From positions 124,001 to 188,000 of the forward strand of contig NZ_JARQWR010000009.1 in assembly GCF_030766725.1 (NCBI RefSeq): a stretch of DNA of 64,000 nt, given 5' to 3'. Shown piece by piece: positions 26,237-36,006 of the stretch (positions within the stretch are counted from its first letter, which is position 1; the number at the start of each line of letters is the position of its first letter). This DNA comes from Flavobacterium aerium (GTDB lineage Bacteria; Bacteroidota; Bacteroidia; Flavobacteriales; Flavobacteriaceae). Below the pieces are notes generated by a model. The model did not search any database. It worked only from the letters and a program-made list of their open reading frames with translations, and had not been told where the DNA came from. A program made the translations under genes and the position numbers.

Positions 26237-26265
26237 TTGAGTATAATACATAAGTCGTATTTTTG
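26237..26265 (+). promoter_or_regulatory. Promoter of the act-cox operon
   Basis: TTG (26237-26239), an 18-base spacer and TATTTTTG (26258-26265) fit the Flavobacterium TTG-N17-23-TAnnTTTG promoter. The leader to the actA ATG would be about 80 nt and AT-rich. Confidence 0.7.
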
Positions 26266-26352
26266 TGCAAGTTTTAGAAAAACGTATGAATTTCTATGTT
26301 CTATTAATATAGAAAAAATCGTACCAAAATTTAGTCGATAACCGTTTTAAAT

Positions 26353-27633
26353 ATGAAAAAGGTGGTAAGCCAAAATTCGATTTCAAGGATTTTATTATTA
26401 AGTTTAGCATTAATGCTAAATTTCTCCATGAGCTCCTACGCGCAGGAAGGAGATCCAGTAAAAGGAAAGGCATTGTTTAATTCAAATTGTGCTGCATGTC
26501 ATAAATTAGACGCTAAATCAACTGGTCCAGCCCTTAGGGGTGTTGCGGCTAAGCATGATCGCGAGTGGCTATACAAGTGGGTGCATAACAGTAGTGAAAT
26601 GATCAAGTCTGGTGATGCTCAAGCTGTGAAGATATTCGAAGAGAATGGAAAAGTAGCAATGACTGCTTTCCCGCAATTATCAACAGAAGATATTGATAAT
26701 ATTCTTGCGTATACTTCAGAAGTAAAAGCAGAAAAACCAAAACTTCCAGGAACTGATGTTGCAGGTGCTGAAGGTGCTAATGCTGGAGGTGGAGTTTCAA
26801 ATCAACTTATTCTTGCTGCTTTAGCATTAGTAATGGTGGTTTTAGTTGTGATGCTAGTCTTAGTGAATAGAGTCTTGACAAAAATTGCTCGCGCTAATGG
26901 TATTGAGGAAGTTAAAAAAGAACCATCAACTCCGATTTGGGTTGCTTTCGCTAAGAACCAATTCTTAGTATTAGTAACTTCTATTCTTCTGTTGTTAGTA
27001 AGTGCGTACTTTGTGTATGGGTACTTAATGCAGATAGGTGTTGATCAAGGTTATCAACCAGTTCAGCCAATACATTATTCTCATAAAATTCACGCAGGTG
27101 ATAATGGTATAGATTGTAAATATTGCCACTCTTCTGCACGTGTAAGTAAAACTTCAGGTATTCCTTCGTTAAATGTTTGTATGAACTGTCATAAGAACAT
27201 TGGTGAAGTTGCTGAAGAAACAGCTACACCAGAATACAGCAAAGCATTCTACGATGGAGAAATCCAAAAATTATATGATGCTGTAGGATGGGATAGAACT
27301 AAGCAAGCTTACACAGGAGTTCAAAAACCAGTGAAATGGGTTAGAATTCATAATTTGCCAGATTTCGTTTACTTCAATCACTCACAACACGTTTCTGTTG
27401 CTGGAATTGAATGTCAAACTTGTCACGGTCCAGTTGAAACAATGGAGATCATGCAACAACATGCTACATTGACAATGGGCTGGTGTGTGAATTGTCACCG
27501 TCAAACAGATGTTAAGATGGAGGGTAATGAATACTACAAGAAAATCCATGAAGAACTTTCTAAAAAATATGGTGTAGACAAGTTAACTGCTGCACAAATG
27601 GGAGGTTTAGAATGCGGTAAATGTCACTATTAA
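26353..27633 (+). CDS. actA: Alternative complex III subunit ActA, six-heme cytochrome c
   Basis: A 426-residue periplasmic multiheme cytochrome c of the quinol-oxidising alternative complex III. After the signal peptide (to about FSMSSYAQ) there is a monoheme cytochrome c domain with CAACH. Two hydrophobic segments follow (around 155-175 and 198-218), then a pentaheme domain with CKYCH, CMNCH, CQTCH, CVNCH and CGKCH. Six CxxCH motifs are therefore visible, one more than the pentaheme core. It carries electrons from the quinol site toward the oxidase. It opens the operon actABCDEF-coxBA, with 32 bases to actB. Confidence 0.94.
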   Translation: MKKVVSQNSISRILLLSLALMLNFSMSSYAQEGDPVKGKALFNSNCAACHKLDAKSTGPALRGVAAKHDREWLYKWVHNSSEMIKSGDAQAVKIFEENGKVAMTAFPQLSTEDIDNILAYTSEVKAEKPKLPGTDVAGAEGANAGGGVSNQLILAALALVMVVLVVMLVLVNRVLTKIARANGIEEVKKEPSTPIWVAFAKNQFLVLVTSILLLLVSAYFVYGYLMQIGVDQGYQPVQPIHYSHKIHAGDNGIDCKYCHSSARVSKTSGIPSLNVCMNCHKNIGEVAEETATPEYSKAFYDGEIQKLYDAVGWDRTKQAYTGVQKPVKWVRIHNLPDFVYFNHSQHVSVAGIECQTCHGPVETMEIMQQHATLTMGWCVNCHRQTDVKMEGNEYYKKIHEELSKKYGVDKLTAAQMGGLECGKCHY

Positions 27634-27665
27634 TCAAATTATTAAGAAGCTAATATTTATATACA

Positions 27666-30600
27666 ATGTCATCAAACAAAAAATACTGGAAAAGTGTTGA
27701 GGAACTAAACGATAATAGTTCTATTGTTGAGACGCTTAGAAATAACGAATTTGTTGAAGAGATTCCTACAGATGAATTTCTTGGAGATAAAGACTCATTG
27801 TCTGCATCATCAACAACACGTCGTGACTTTTTAAAGTACGTTGGATTTAGTACAGCAGCTGTTTCTTTGGCTGCATGTGAAGGTCCAGTAATGAAGTCTA
27901 TTCCTTACGTTGTTCAACCAGAGGAAATCATCCCTGGTGTTGCAGATTTTTATGCAACAACAATTGCGGATGGTTATGATTTTGCAAACATTCTTATAAA
28001 AACAAGAGAAGGTCGTCCTATTAAAGTAGAGATTAATAATCTTCCAGACTCTAAAATATGTCCAAACGCAAGAGTACATGCATCAGTATTATCTTTGTAT
28101 GATAGTATGCGTTTGAAACAACCAAAGATATCAGGTAAAAATGATTCTTGGGATAATGTAGACGCTAAGGTAAAAGCTAGTTTAGCAGATGCTCAGGCAA
28201 ATGGAGGTCAAGTTGTTTTATTAACGAATACAACTGCAAGTCCATCTACAGATAAGTTAATTGCAGAATTTTCTGCAAAATATGCAAATGTAAAACACAT
28301 TGTTTACGATGCGGTTTCTTCTTCAGAAGCTTTGGATGCATTCCAAGAAGCTTACGGAGAAAGAGCTTTAGCGGAATATGATTTCGGAAAAGCAGCTACT
28401 ATTGTTTCTGTTGGTGCAGATTTCTTAGGAGATTGGCAAGGTGGAGGTTATGATAGTAACTACGGTAAAGGAAGAATTCCTGCTAACGGTAAAATGTCTC
28501 GTCACATTCAGTTTGAATCAAATATGTCATTAACTGGGGCAAATGCTGATAAGCGTTACCCAATGACTACAAACGAGCAAAAACTTGCATTAGTAAAAAT
28601 TTATAGTATCGTAACAGGAGCTTCTGTTTCAGTTCCAAAACTGGCAAACGAAGAAGTGGTTGTTAATGCTGCAGAACAATTGAAAAATGCTGGAAGTAAA
28701 GGAGTTTTAGTTTCAGGTATTCAAGATAAAAATGCACAGTTATTAGTTTTAGCAATCAACCAAGCTTTGAAAAGTGAGGCATTTGATACTGTTAAAACAA
28801 GACAAATAAGAAAAGGTAATACTACTCAAGTAGCACAATTACTAAATGATATAAAAGCAGGAAGTGTACATACTTTAATCATGAGTGGTATCAATCCTGT
28901 GTATACTTTGCCAAATGGTAAAGAATTTGGAGAAGCTTTGAAAAACAACAAAGTAAAGTTATCAGTTTCTTTCACAATGAAAGAAGATGAAACAGCTTTA
29001 GTTTCTTCTATTGCTGCTCCAGCACCACACTACTTAGAGTCTTGGGGAGATGTAAACATCGTTAAAGGTCACTACAGCTTAATTCAACCAACGATTCGTC
29101 CATTGTTTGATACAAAACAATTCCAAGATGCATTATTATCTTGGACTGGAAATACAGTTTCTTACTATGATTACTTAAAAGCGTATTGGAGTGCTTCAAT
29201 ACTTTCAGGTAAAACATGGAATCAAGCAGTTCATGATGGTTTATTTGTTTCTGGAAATGTAACAGGTTCTACTGCAGGTTCAGCGAACTTTGCAGGAGCG
29301 GCAAGTACATTAGCACAATCTAAAGCAGTAGATGGTTTAGAGCTTGTTTTGTATACTAAAACAGGTATGGGTGATGGTCAACAAGCAAACAATCCTTGGT
29401 TACAAGAGTTCCCAGATCCAATTACAAGAGTTTCTTGGGATAATTATGTAACAATGTCTCGAGTAGATGCTGAGAAATTAGGATTAAAAAATTACAATGT
29501 TGCTAATGGTGGTCTTAACGGAAGTTATGTAACCCTTGAGGTAGGTGGTACTAAGTTAGAAAAAGTGCCAGTTATCATTCAGCCAGGTCAAGCAAAAGGA
29601 ACCGTTGGTGTTGCTTTAGGATATGGTCGTAAAGCAGCAATGAAAACTGAAATGCAAGTAGGTGTAAATGCTTACATGTTATATAAAAATTTCAATAATG
29701 TTCAAGGTGTAAAAATCACAAAGGAAAGTGGAGATCACGAATTCGCTTGTGTACAATTACAAAGAACATTAATGGGTAGAGGAGACATTTTAAAAGAAAC
29801 TACTTTAAATGTTTTCAATACTAAAGACGCAAAAGAATGGAACTTAGTTCCGATGGTATCTTTAGATCACAAACCTATTGAAGCATCAAAAGTAGATTTA
29901 TGGACTGAATTTGATCGTTCTGTTGGACATCACTTCAATTTATCAATTGACTTAAATGCTTGTACAGGTTGTGGAGCTTGTGTTATCGCTTGTCATGCAG
30001 AAAATAACGTGCCTGTTGTTGGAAAAGACGAGGTTAGAAGAAGCCGTGATATGCATTGGTTACGTATCGATAGATACTATTCTTCTGAAGAGACTTTTGC
30101 TGGTGATGAAAAGAAAAAAGGAAAAGCTTCTGGATTAATGAATTCTATTGATACATTCTCGTCAATGGAGCATCCTTCAGATAACCCACAGGTTGCTTTC
30201 CAACCAGTAATGTGTCAACATTGTAATCACGCTCCTTGTGAAACTGTATGTCCAGTGGCTGCAACTTCACACGGACGTCAAGGTCAAAACCATATGGCGT
30301 ATAACCGTTGTGTAGGTACTCGTTACTGTGCAAACAACTGTCCTTACAAAGTACGTCGTTTCAACTGGTTCTTGTACAACAAAAACAGTGAATTTGATTA
30401 TCATATGAACGATGATTTAGGTCGTATGGTATTGAATCCAGATGTAGTAGTTCGTTCAAGAGGGGTGATGGAGAAATGTTCATTCTGTATTCAATCTACG
30501 CAAGCAGTAATCCTGAAAGCGAAGAGAGAAGGAAGACCAGTTGCAAGTGGTGAATTCAATAATGCTTGTGCTTGTTCTGCAGCTTGTGGAAGTGGAGCAA

Positions 30601-30734
30601 TGGTATTTGGTGATGTAAATGATAAAGAAAGCGAAGTTGCTAAATTAGCAGAAGATGATAGAATGTATCACTTATTAGAGCATATTGGTACAAAACCAAA
30701 TGTGTTCTACCATGTTAAAGTTAGAAATACGTAG
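27666..30734 (+). CDS. actB: Alternative complex III subunit ActB, iron-sulfur protein
   Basis: A 1022-residue periplasmic subunit combining a molybdopterin-oxidoreductase-like region (about 90-740, expected to lack the cofactor, as in the family) with a ferredoxin-like domain. Cysteine clusters CTGCGACVIAC, CQHCNHAPCETVCP, CVGTRYCANNCP and CSFCIQ plus a later ACACSAAC block fit three [4Fe-4S] and one [3Fe-4S] centre. Near residues 52-70 a twin-arginine motif (TTRRDFLKYVG) is followed by a lipobox-like SLAAC, so it is probably exported folded by Tat and lipid-anchored on Cys. It sits between actA and the integral subunit gene actC. Confidence 0.95.
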   Translation: MSSNKKYWKSVEELNDNSSIVETLRNNEFVEEIPTDEFLGDKDSLSASSTTRRDFLKYVGFSTAAVSLAACEGPVMKSIPYVVQPEEIIPGVADFYATTIADGYDFANILIKTREGRPIKVEINNLPDSKICPNARVHASVLSLYDSMRLKQPKISGKNDSWDNVDAKVKASLADAQANGGQVVLLTNTTASPSTDKLIAEFSAKYANVKHIVYDAVSSSEALDAFQEAYGERALAEYDFGKAATIVSVGADFLGDWQGGGYDSNYGKGRIPANGKMSRHIQFESNMSLTGANADKRYPMTTNEQKLALVKIYSIVTGASVSVPKLANEEVVVNAAEQLKNAGSKGVLVSGIQDKNAQLLVLAINQALKSEAFDTVKTRQIRKGNTTQVAQLLNDIKAGSVHTLIMSGINPVYTLPNGKEFGEALKNNKVKLSVSFTMKEDETALVSSIAAPAPHYLESWGDVNIVKGHYSLIQPTIRPLFDTKQFQDALLSWTGNTVSYYDYLKAYWSASILSGKTWNQAVHDGLFVSGNVTGSTAGSANFAGAASTLAQSKAVDGLELVLYTKTGMGDGQQANNPWLQEFPDPITRVSWDNYVTMSRVDAEKLGLKNYNVANGGLNGSYVTLEVGGTKLEKVPVIIQPGQAKGTVGVALGYGRKAAMKTEMQVGVNAYMLYKNFNNVQGVKITKESGDHEFACVQLQRTLMGRGDILKETTLNVFNTKDAKEWNLVPMVSLDHKPIEASKVDLWTEFDRSVGHHFNLSIDLNACTGCGACVIACHAENNVPVVGKDEVRRSRDMHWLRIDRYYSSEETFAGDEKKKGKASGLMNSIDTFSSMEHPSDNPQVAFQPVMCQHCNHAPCETVCPVAATSHGRQGQNHMAYNRCVGTRYCANNCPYKVRRFNWFLYNKNSEFDYHMNDDLGRMVLNPDVVVRSRGVMEKCSFCIQSTQAVILKAKREGRPVASGEFNNACACSAACGSGAMVFGDVNDKESEVAKLAEDDRMYHLLEHIGTKPNVFYHVKVRNT

Positions 30735-30772
30735 ATCAATAAATAATTAATTAAGAAACAATATAAAGGATT

Positions 30773-32176
30773 ATGTCGTCTCATTACGAAGCACCCATTA
30801 GAAAACCTTTAGTTATTGGTGATAAATCTTATCACGATATAACAGTAGATGTCGCTAAACCTGTTGAAGGTAGAGCCAACAAACAATGGTGGATAGTATT
30901 TTCAATTGCACTTGCCGCTTTCCTTTGGGGAGTAGGAAGTGTAGCGTATACGGTATCTACAGGTATTGGAACATGGGGATTAAACAAAACAGTCGGTTGG
31001 GCTTGGGATATTACTAACTTCGTTTGGTGGGTTGGTATTGGTCACGCTGGAACCTTGATTTCCGCAGTATTATTATTATTCCGTCAAAAATGGAGAATGG
31101 CAATTAACCGTTCTGCAGAAGCAATGACGATTTTCTCAGTAGTTCAAGCGGGTATGTTCCCAATCTTCCACATGGGTCGTCCATGGTTAGCGTACTGGGT
31201 ATTACCAATTCCGAATCAATTTGGTTCATTATGGGTAAACTTTAACTCACCGTTACTTTGGGACGTATTTGCAATTTCTACATATTTATCTGTATCATTA
31301 GTATTCTGGTGGACAGGTTTACTTCCGGATTTTGCGATGCTACGTGATAGAGCAATAACACCTTTTACAAAAAGAGTTTATTCAATCTTGAGTTTCGGAT
31401 GGAGCGGTAGAGCGAAAGACTGGCAACGTTTTGAAGAAGTATCATTAGTGTTAGCAGGTTTAGCTACACCATTAGTACTTTCTGTACACACGATTGTATC
31501 TTTTGACTTTGCTACGTCAGTAATTCCAGGTTGGCATACAACGATTCTTCCTCCGTATTTCGTTGCAGGAGCAATCTTCTCAGGGTTTGCAATGGTAAAT
31601 ACCTTGTTGATCATTATGAGAAAAGTATCTAATCTTGAAGATTACATTACAGTTCAACATATTGAATTAATGAATATCGTTATCATGATCACAGGATCGA
31701 TCGTAGGTATCGCTTATATTACAGAGTTATTTATTGCTTGGTATTCTGGAGTAGAGTACGAACAATATGCATTCTTGAATAGAGCTACAGGACCTTACTG
31801 GTGGTCATACTGGTTGATGATGACTTGTAACGTTTTCTCTCCACAATTTATGTGGTTCAAAAAATTGAGAACAAGTATTATTTTCTCTTTTATTATTTCG
31901 ATTGTAGTTAATGTAGGGATGTGGTTCGAGCGTTTTGTAATTATCGTAACTTCATTACACAGAGATTACCTTCCATCTTCTTGGACAATGTTCCAACCAA
32001 CATTTGTTGATATTGGATTCTATATAGGTACAATTGGTTTCTTCTTTGTTTTATTCTTATTATATGCAAGATCATTCCCAGTTATTGCTCAAGCAGAGGT
32101 AAAAACAATCTTGAAATCTTCAGGACAGAACTATAAAAAATTAAGAGAAGAACATAATCATTCAGATCATGAGTAA
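30773..32176 (+). CDS. actC: Alternative complex III subunit ActC, NrfD/PsrC-like membrane protein
   Basis: A 467-residue integral membrane subunit of the NrfD/PsrC (polysulfide reductase C) family with about ten membrane helices, which forms the quinol-binding part of alternative complex III. The N-terminal cytoplasmic stretch of about 35 residues leads to WWIVFSIALAAFLWGVGS. Conserved His-containing loops such as GIGHAGTLISA and FHMGRPWLAYW are present. Its stop overlaps the actD start by 8 bases, which supports coupled translation. Confidence 0.95.
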   Translation: MSSHYEAPIRKPLVIGDKSYHDITVDVAKPVEGRANKQWWIVFSIALAAFLWGVGSVAYTVSTGIGTWGLNKTVGWAWDITNFVWWVGIGHAGTLISAVLLLFRQKWRMAINRSAEAMTIFSVVQAGMFPIFHMGRPWLAYWVLPIPNQFGSLWVNFNSPLLWDVFAISTYLSVSLVFWWTGLLPDFAMLRDRAITPFTKRVYSILSFGWSGRAKDWQRFEEVSLVLAGLATPLVLSVHTIVSFDFATSVIPGWHTTILPPYFVAGAIFSGFAMVNTLLIIMRKVSNLEDYITVQHIELMNIVIMITGSIVGIAYITELFIAWYSGVEYEQYAFLNRATGPYWWSYWLMMTCNVFSPQFMWFKKLRTSIIFSFIISIVVNVGMWFERFVIIVTSLHRDYLPSSWTMFQPTFVDIGFYIGTIGFFFVLFLLYARSFPVIAQAEVKTILKSSGQNYKKLREEHNHSDHE

Positions 32177-32693
32177 TAAAGTTATACACGCTATATACAA
32201 TGATGATGATGTATTAATGGATGCTGTTAAGAAAACACGTGCAGCGCATCATCATATTGAGGAAGTCTTTACACCTTTCCCGGTTCACGGATTGGATAAA
32301 GCAATGGGACTAGCACCAACTAGAATTGCTATTACAGCATTTTTATATGGTTTGGTAGGTTTATCATTCGCAACAGCCTTGATGAACTTTGTAATGATTA
32401 AAGATTGGCCTCAAGACATTGGTGGTAAACCAAGTTTTAGCTATATTGAAAACATGCCAGCATTCGTTCCGATTATGTTCGAGTTAACAGTATTTTTTGC
32501 AGCCCACTTAATGGTTATTACTTTTTATATGAGAAGTAGATTATGGCCTTTCAAAAAAGCTGAAAATCCTGATGTAAGAACTACAGATGATCACTTTTTA
32601 ATGGAGATCGCTGTTCATGATAATGAAGAAGAATTAACTTCATTTTTACAAGGTACTGGAGCAGTAGAAGTAAGAGTAATAGAAAAGCATTAA
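32169..32693 (+). CDS. actD: Alternative complex III subunit ActD (DUF3341)
   Basis: A 174-residue subunit of the DUF3341 family with two membrane helices (about 56-78 and 98-120) and cytoplasmic ends. The N-terminal block EEVFTPFPVHGLDKAMGL matches the family sequence around (Y/F)TPFPVHG. Its exact function is unresolved; structures place it beside ActC and ActF. It begins 8 bases inside actC and precedes actE by 8 bases. Confidence 0.94.
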   Translation: MSNKVIHAIYNDDDVLMDAVKKTRAAHHHIEEVFTPFPVHGLDKAMGLAPTRIAITAFLYGLVGLSFATALMNFVMIKDWPQDIGGKPSFSYIENMPAFVPIMFELTVFFAAHLMVITFYMRSRLWPFKKAENPDVRTTDDHFLMEIAVHDNEEELTSFLQGTGAVEVRVIEKH

Positions 32694-32701
32694 TAATAGA
32701 T

Positions 32702-33247
32702 ATGAAAAGCTTATATAAAATAGCGATGTTGGTAGGTTTTGCGGCAGTAGTTTCTTCTTGCCACGATAAATCTAGTCCAAATTATCAGTACTTTCCTAAT
32801 ATGTATGAATCAGTAGGTTATGAAACTTATTCTGAATCTGCAGCTTTCAAAAACGGTAAAGAAGGACAATTACCTGCAAAAGGTTCTATTCCAAGAGGTT
32901 TTGAACCTTATGAATATGAAAACTCAACAGCAGGATATGAATTAGCAAAAGCTAATCTTAAAACGCCACTTGATTCAACAGAATTAGCAAGTAGTAAAGG
33001 ACAACAATTGTTTACTATTTATTGTGCAATTTGCCACGGTGATAAAGGTGATGGAAAAGGAAAACTTGTGGAAAGAGAAAAGTTCTTAGGAGTTCCTAGT
33101 TATGCAGATAGAGATATTACTGAAGGTAGTATTTTTCATGTTGAAACTTATGGTTTAAACGCAATGGGTTCACATGCTAATCAGTTAACAGCTCATGAGC
33201 GTTGGTTAGTAGCACACTATGTACTTGAGCTAAAAGCAAAATTATAA
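32702..33247 (+). CDS. actE: Alternative complex III subunit ActE, lipoprotein cytochrome c
   Basis: A 181-residue monoheme cytochrome c. The signal peptide ends in the lipobox VVSSC, so the mature protein should be lipid-anchored in the membrane facing the periplasm. The single heme site is YCAICHGDKGDGKG and a later Met in LNAMGSHANQL is a likely axial ligand. It would pass electrons from the complex to the oxidase or a soluble carrier. It lies between actD and actF. Confidence 0.94.
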   Translation: MKSLYKIAMLVGFAAVVSSCHDKSSPNYQYFPNMYESVGYETYSESAAFKNGKEGQLPAKGSIPRGFEPYEYENSTAGYELAKANLKTPLDSTELASSKGQQLFTIYCAICHGDKGDGKGKLVEREKFLGVPSYADRDITEGSIFHVETYGLNAMGSHANQLTAHERWLVAHYVLELKAKL

Positions 33248-33274
33248 TTGTAGAACACACTGATTTTATTAGAT

Positions 33275-34798
33275 ATGTACACATTTTCAAGCAAATTAAA
33301 AACATTTTCTTTTATCCTAATGATCGTTGGTATTCTTGGGATAGGATATGGTTTTTTCACTGCACCAAAAAATACACAAGACGTAGAGAAAATTTTAGCA
33401 GCTGAAGAACACCATGGTGGTCATGGCGAAGCTGAAGCTTCTCACGGCGCACCGGCTGCAGAATCTCATGATGCAAAACATGAAGAAGTTAAGACAGCTC
33501 AACATTCTAATCATGAAAATGCAGCAGCTTCAACTGTAGCAAAAGATTCTACAATCAATGCAGAAGCATCTCATGAAGTAGTAGCAGATTCAAATACAAC
33601 TGAAGCAGTTGTAGCACATGAAGAAGTGGTTAAAGAAGCGAAAGCCGAAGCAGATCATTCTACACATGTGTCATCTGAAGCAGAACACCACGAACATTTA
33701 GAGCACGTATTACACCAATTGCAAAATAAACCTTGGGCAGCTTTATATGTTGCTTGTATCTTCTTTATGTTGATTAGTTTAGGGGTATTAGCATTTTATG
33801 CAATTCAATATTGTGCACAAGCAGGATGGTCTCCAGTACTTTTCAGAGTAATGGAAGGAATCACAAGTTATTTATTACCAGGTTCAATAATCTTCTTTAT
33901 TTTCCTTGTAGTTACTGGAGTGTTTCATGCAAATCATTTATTTGTTTGGATGGATCCAGAAGTAGTAAAAACGGATGCTTTAATCGCTGGTAAATCAGGA
34001 TATTTAAATGTGCCATTTTTCTTAATTAGAGCTGTTATCTTTTTAACTGGATGGAACTTATACCGTTATTTCTCTAGAAAGAATTCATTAGCTCAAGATG
34101 AATCTAATGACAATTCATTCTACAAAAAGAACTTTAAAATTTCAGCAGCATTTTTAGTATTCTTTATTGTGACAGAATCTATTATGTCATGGGATTGGAT
34201 CATGTCTGTTGACCCACACTGGTACAGTACATTATTTGGATGGTACGTATTTGCAAGTTTCTTTGTAAGTGGTATTACAGTAATCGCATTGGTTACCCTA
34301 TATTTAAAATCAAAAGGTCTTTTAGAATATGTAAACACAAGTCATATCCATGATTTAGCTAAATTCATGTTTGGTATTAGCGTATTCTGGACATACTTAT
34401 GGTTCTCTCAATTCATGTTGATCTGGTATTCTGATATTCCAGAGGAGGTTACTTACTTCATCACAAGAATTGAAAATTACAATTTACCATTCTTTGGAAT
34501 GGTTGCAATGAACTTCTTATTCCCAGTATTAATTTTAATCAATACTGATTTCAAGAGAATTACTTGGATTATTGTTATGGCAGGTATTGTAATATTATGT
34601 GGTCACTATATTGACTTCTTTAATATGATTATGCCAGCAACAGTTGGAGACAGATGGTTTATTGGGGTATCTGAAATTAGTTCAGTATTGTTCTTCTTAG
34701 GATTGTTTATATTTGTTGTCTTTACAGCACTTACTAAATCACCATTGTTGGCAAAAAGAAACCCATTGATTGAAGAAAGTAAACATTTTCATTATTAA
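33275..34798 (+). CDS. actF: Alternative complex III subunit ActF with His/Ala/Glu-rich insert
   Basis: A 507-residue integral subunit related to ActC/NrfD, named quinol:cytochrome c oxidoreductase in many genomes. One helix (about 10-29) is followed by a long low-complexity segment (about 40-150) rich in His, Ala, Glu and Ser, with runs such as EEHHGGHGEAEASHGAP and EAEHHEHLEHVLHQL. About nine helices follow, ending near KSPLLAKRNPLIEE. The insert has no recognisable domain, could bind metal, and is the most unusual part of this cluster. Core function is assigned from homology and position between actE and coxB. Confidence 0.93.
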   Translation: MYTFSSKLKTFSFILMIVGILGIGYGFFTAPKNTQDVEKILAAEEHHGGHGEAEASHGAPAAESHDAKHEEVKTAQHSNHENAAASTVAKDSTINAEASHEVVADSNTTEAVVAHEEVVKEAKAEADHSTHVSSEAEHHEHLEHVLHQLQNKPWAALYVACIFFMLISLGVLAFYAIQYCAQAGWSPVLFRVMEGITSYLLPGSIIFFIFLVVTGVFHANHLFVWMDPEVVKTDALIAGKSGYLNVPFFLIRAVIFLTGWNLYRYFSRKNSLAQDESNDNSFYKKNFKISAAFLVFFIVTESIMSWDWIMSVDPHWYSTLFGWYVFASFFVSGITVIALVTLYLKSKGLLEYVNTSHIHDLAKFMFGISVFWTYLWFSQFMLIWYSDIPEEVTYFITRIENYNLPFFGMVAMNFLFPVLILINTDFKRITWIIVMAGIVILCGHYIDFFNMIMPATVGDRWFIGVSEISSVLFFLGLFIFVVFTALTKSPLLAKRNPLIEESKHFHY

Positions 34799-34816
34799 TA
34801 TTTAAAGAAAACTCAG

Positions 34817-35971
34817 ATGACAAGTTTGTTGGTTATTATAGTTTTAGTTTTATTAACGATTGCCATATGGCAAATGACTAAAATTTTCGATTTAACTCAG
34901 GTTGGCGCTAGTGTAGATGATTCACAAGTTGCTAATGATAGAGATAATAATATTAATGGTTACTTAATGTTTGCCTTTTTAGGTTTTATCTACATATTCA
35001 CTATCTATTCTCTTTACAAATGGGGACATTTAGTATTAGGTAAACCTGCTTCAGAACATGGTAAAGACGTAGATAATTTGATGGCAATTTCAATGGTATT
35101 GATTTTTGTTGTTCAATTTATTACACAAGCATTATTACACTACTTCTCATTTAAATATAGAGGTAGAAAAGATCAAAAAGCATTATATTTTGCTGATAAT
35201 GATAAATTAGAGTTCATTTGGACTATTATTCCAGTAATCGTTTTAGCAGGTTTAATCTTATACGGATTATACGCTTGGACAAACATTATGTTTGTAGACG
35301 AAGACGAAGATGTAATTTATGTTGAGCTATATGCAAAACAATTCTCTTGGGAAGCTAGATATGCAGGTGAAGATAACGCTTTAGGAAAAGCTAATGTTCG
35401 TTATATTCAAGGTATCAATACTGTAGGTGTTGATGCATCTGATCCAAATGCACAAGATGATATTATCGTAAATGAGTTACATTTACCAGTAGGTAAAAAA
35501 GTAGTTTTCAAGATGCGTTCTCAAGACGTATTGCACTCTGCTTACATGCCTCACTTTAGAGCTCAGATGAACTGTGTACCAGGTATGATTACACAATTCT
35601 CTTTCACGCCAACAGTTACGACTGCTGAAATGAGAGAAGATAAAGATATTATCACTAAAGTTTCTAATATCAATAAAATCAGAGCGAACAAATCAAAAGA
35701 TTTAATTGCAAAAGGAGAATCAGGTTTAGATCCTTATACATTTGATTATTTATTACTTTGTAACAAAATATGTGGTGCATCGCACTATAATATGCAAATG
35801 AAAATTGTTGTGGATACTCCAAGTGATTTTAAAAAATGGTTAAAAGAAAAACCAACTTTAAGCCAAGCTTTAAAAGCTCAGGATGCTCCTGCAGAAACTC
35901 CAGCTCCAGCAGCAGGTGCAACAAAAGCAGCAGATTCAACAGCAGTAATCGCACAAGTAGTTAAGAAATAG
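34817..35971 (+). CDS. coxB: Cytochrome c oxidase subunit II
   Basis: A 384-residue subunit carrying the CuA electron entry site. Three hydrophobic segments (one near the N-terminus and the usual hairpin around 48-68 and 90-150) precede a periplasmic cupredoxin domain. The first CuA ligand region is DVLHSAYMPHFRAQM and the main loop is LLCNKICGASHYNMQMKI, giving C-x3-C-x3-H-x2-M. The residue two after the first Cys is Lys, where mitochondrial and proteobacterial proteins have Glu. There is no fused cytochrome c domain; the tail is Ala/Pro-rich. It is 18 bases after actF and 35 before coxA. Confidence 0.95.
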   Translation: MTSLLVIIVLVLLTIAIWQMTKIFDLTQVGASVDDSQVANDRDNNINGYLMFAFLGFIYIFTIYSLYKWGHLVLGKPASEHGKDVDNLMAISMVLIFVVQFITQALLHYFSFKYRGRKDQKALYFADNDKLEFIWTIIPVIVLAGLILYGLYAWTNIMFVDEDEDVIYVELYAKQFSWEARYAGEDNALGKANVRYIQGINTVGVDASDPNAQDDIIVNELHLPVGKKVVFKMRSQDVLHSAYMPHFRAQMNCVPGMITQFSFTPTVTTAEMREDKDIITKVSNINKIRANKSKDLIAKGESGLDPYTFDYLLLCNKICGASHYNMQMKIVVDTPSDFKKWLKEKPTLSQALKAQDAPAETPAPAAGATKAADSTAVIAQVVKK

Positions 35972-36006
35972 TTATCCTCTTTTACATAAATATAAAATAA
36001 AAGAAT

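Noticed and set aside
27666..30734. ActB as an active molybdenum oxidoreductase
   Set aside because: The gene order and iron-sulfur layout are those of alternative complex III, where this domain does not hold the cofactor.
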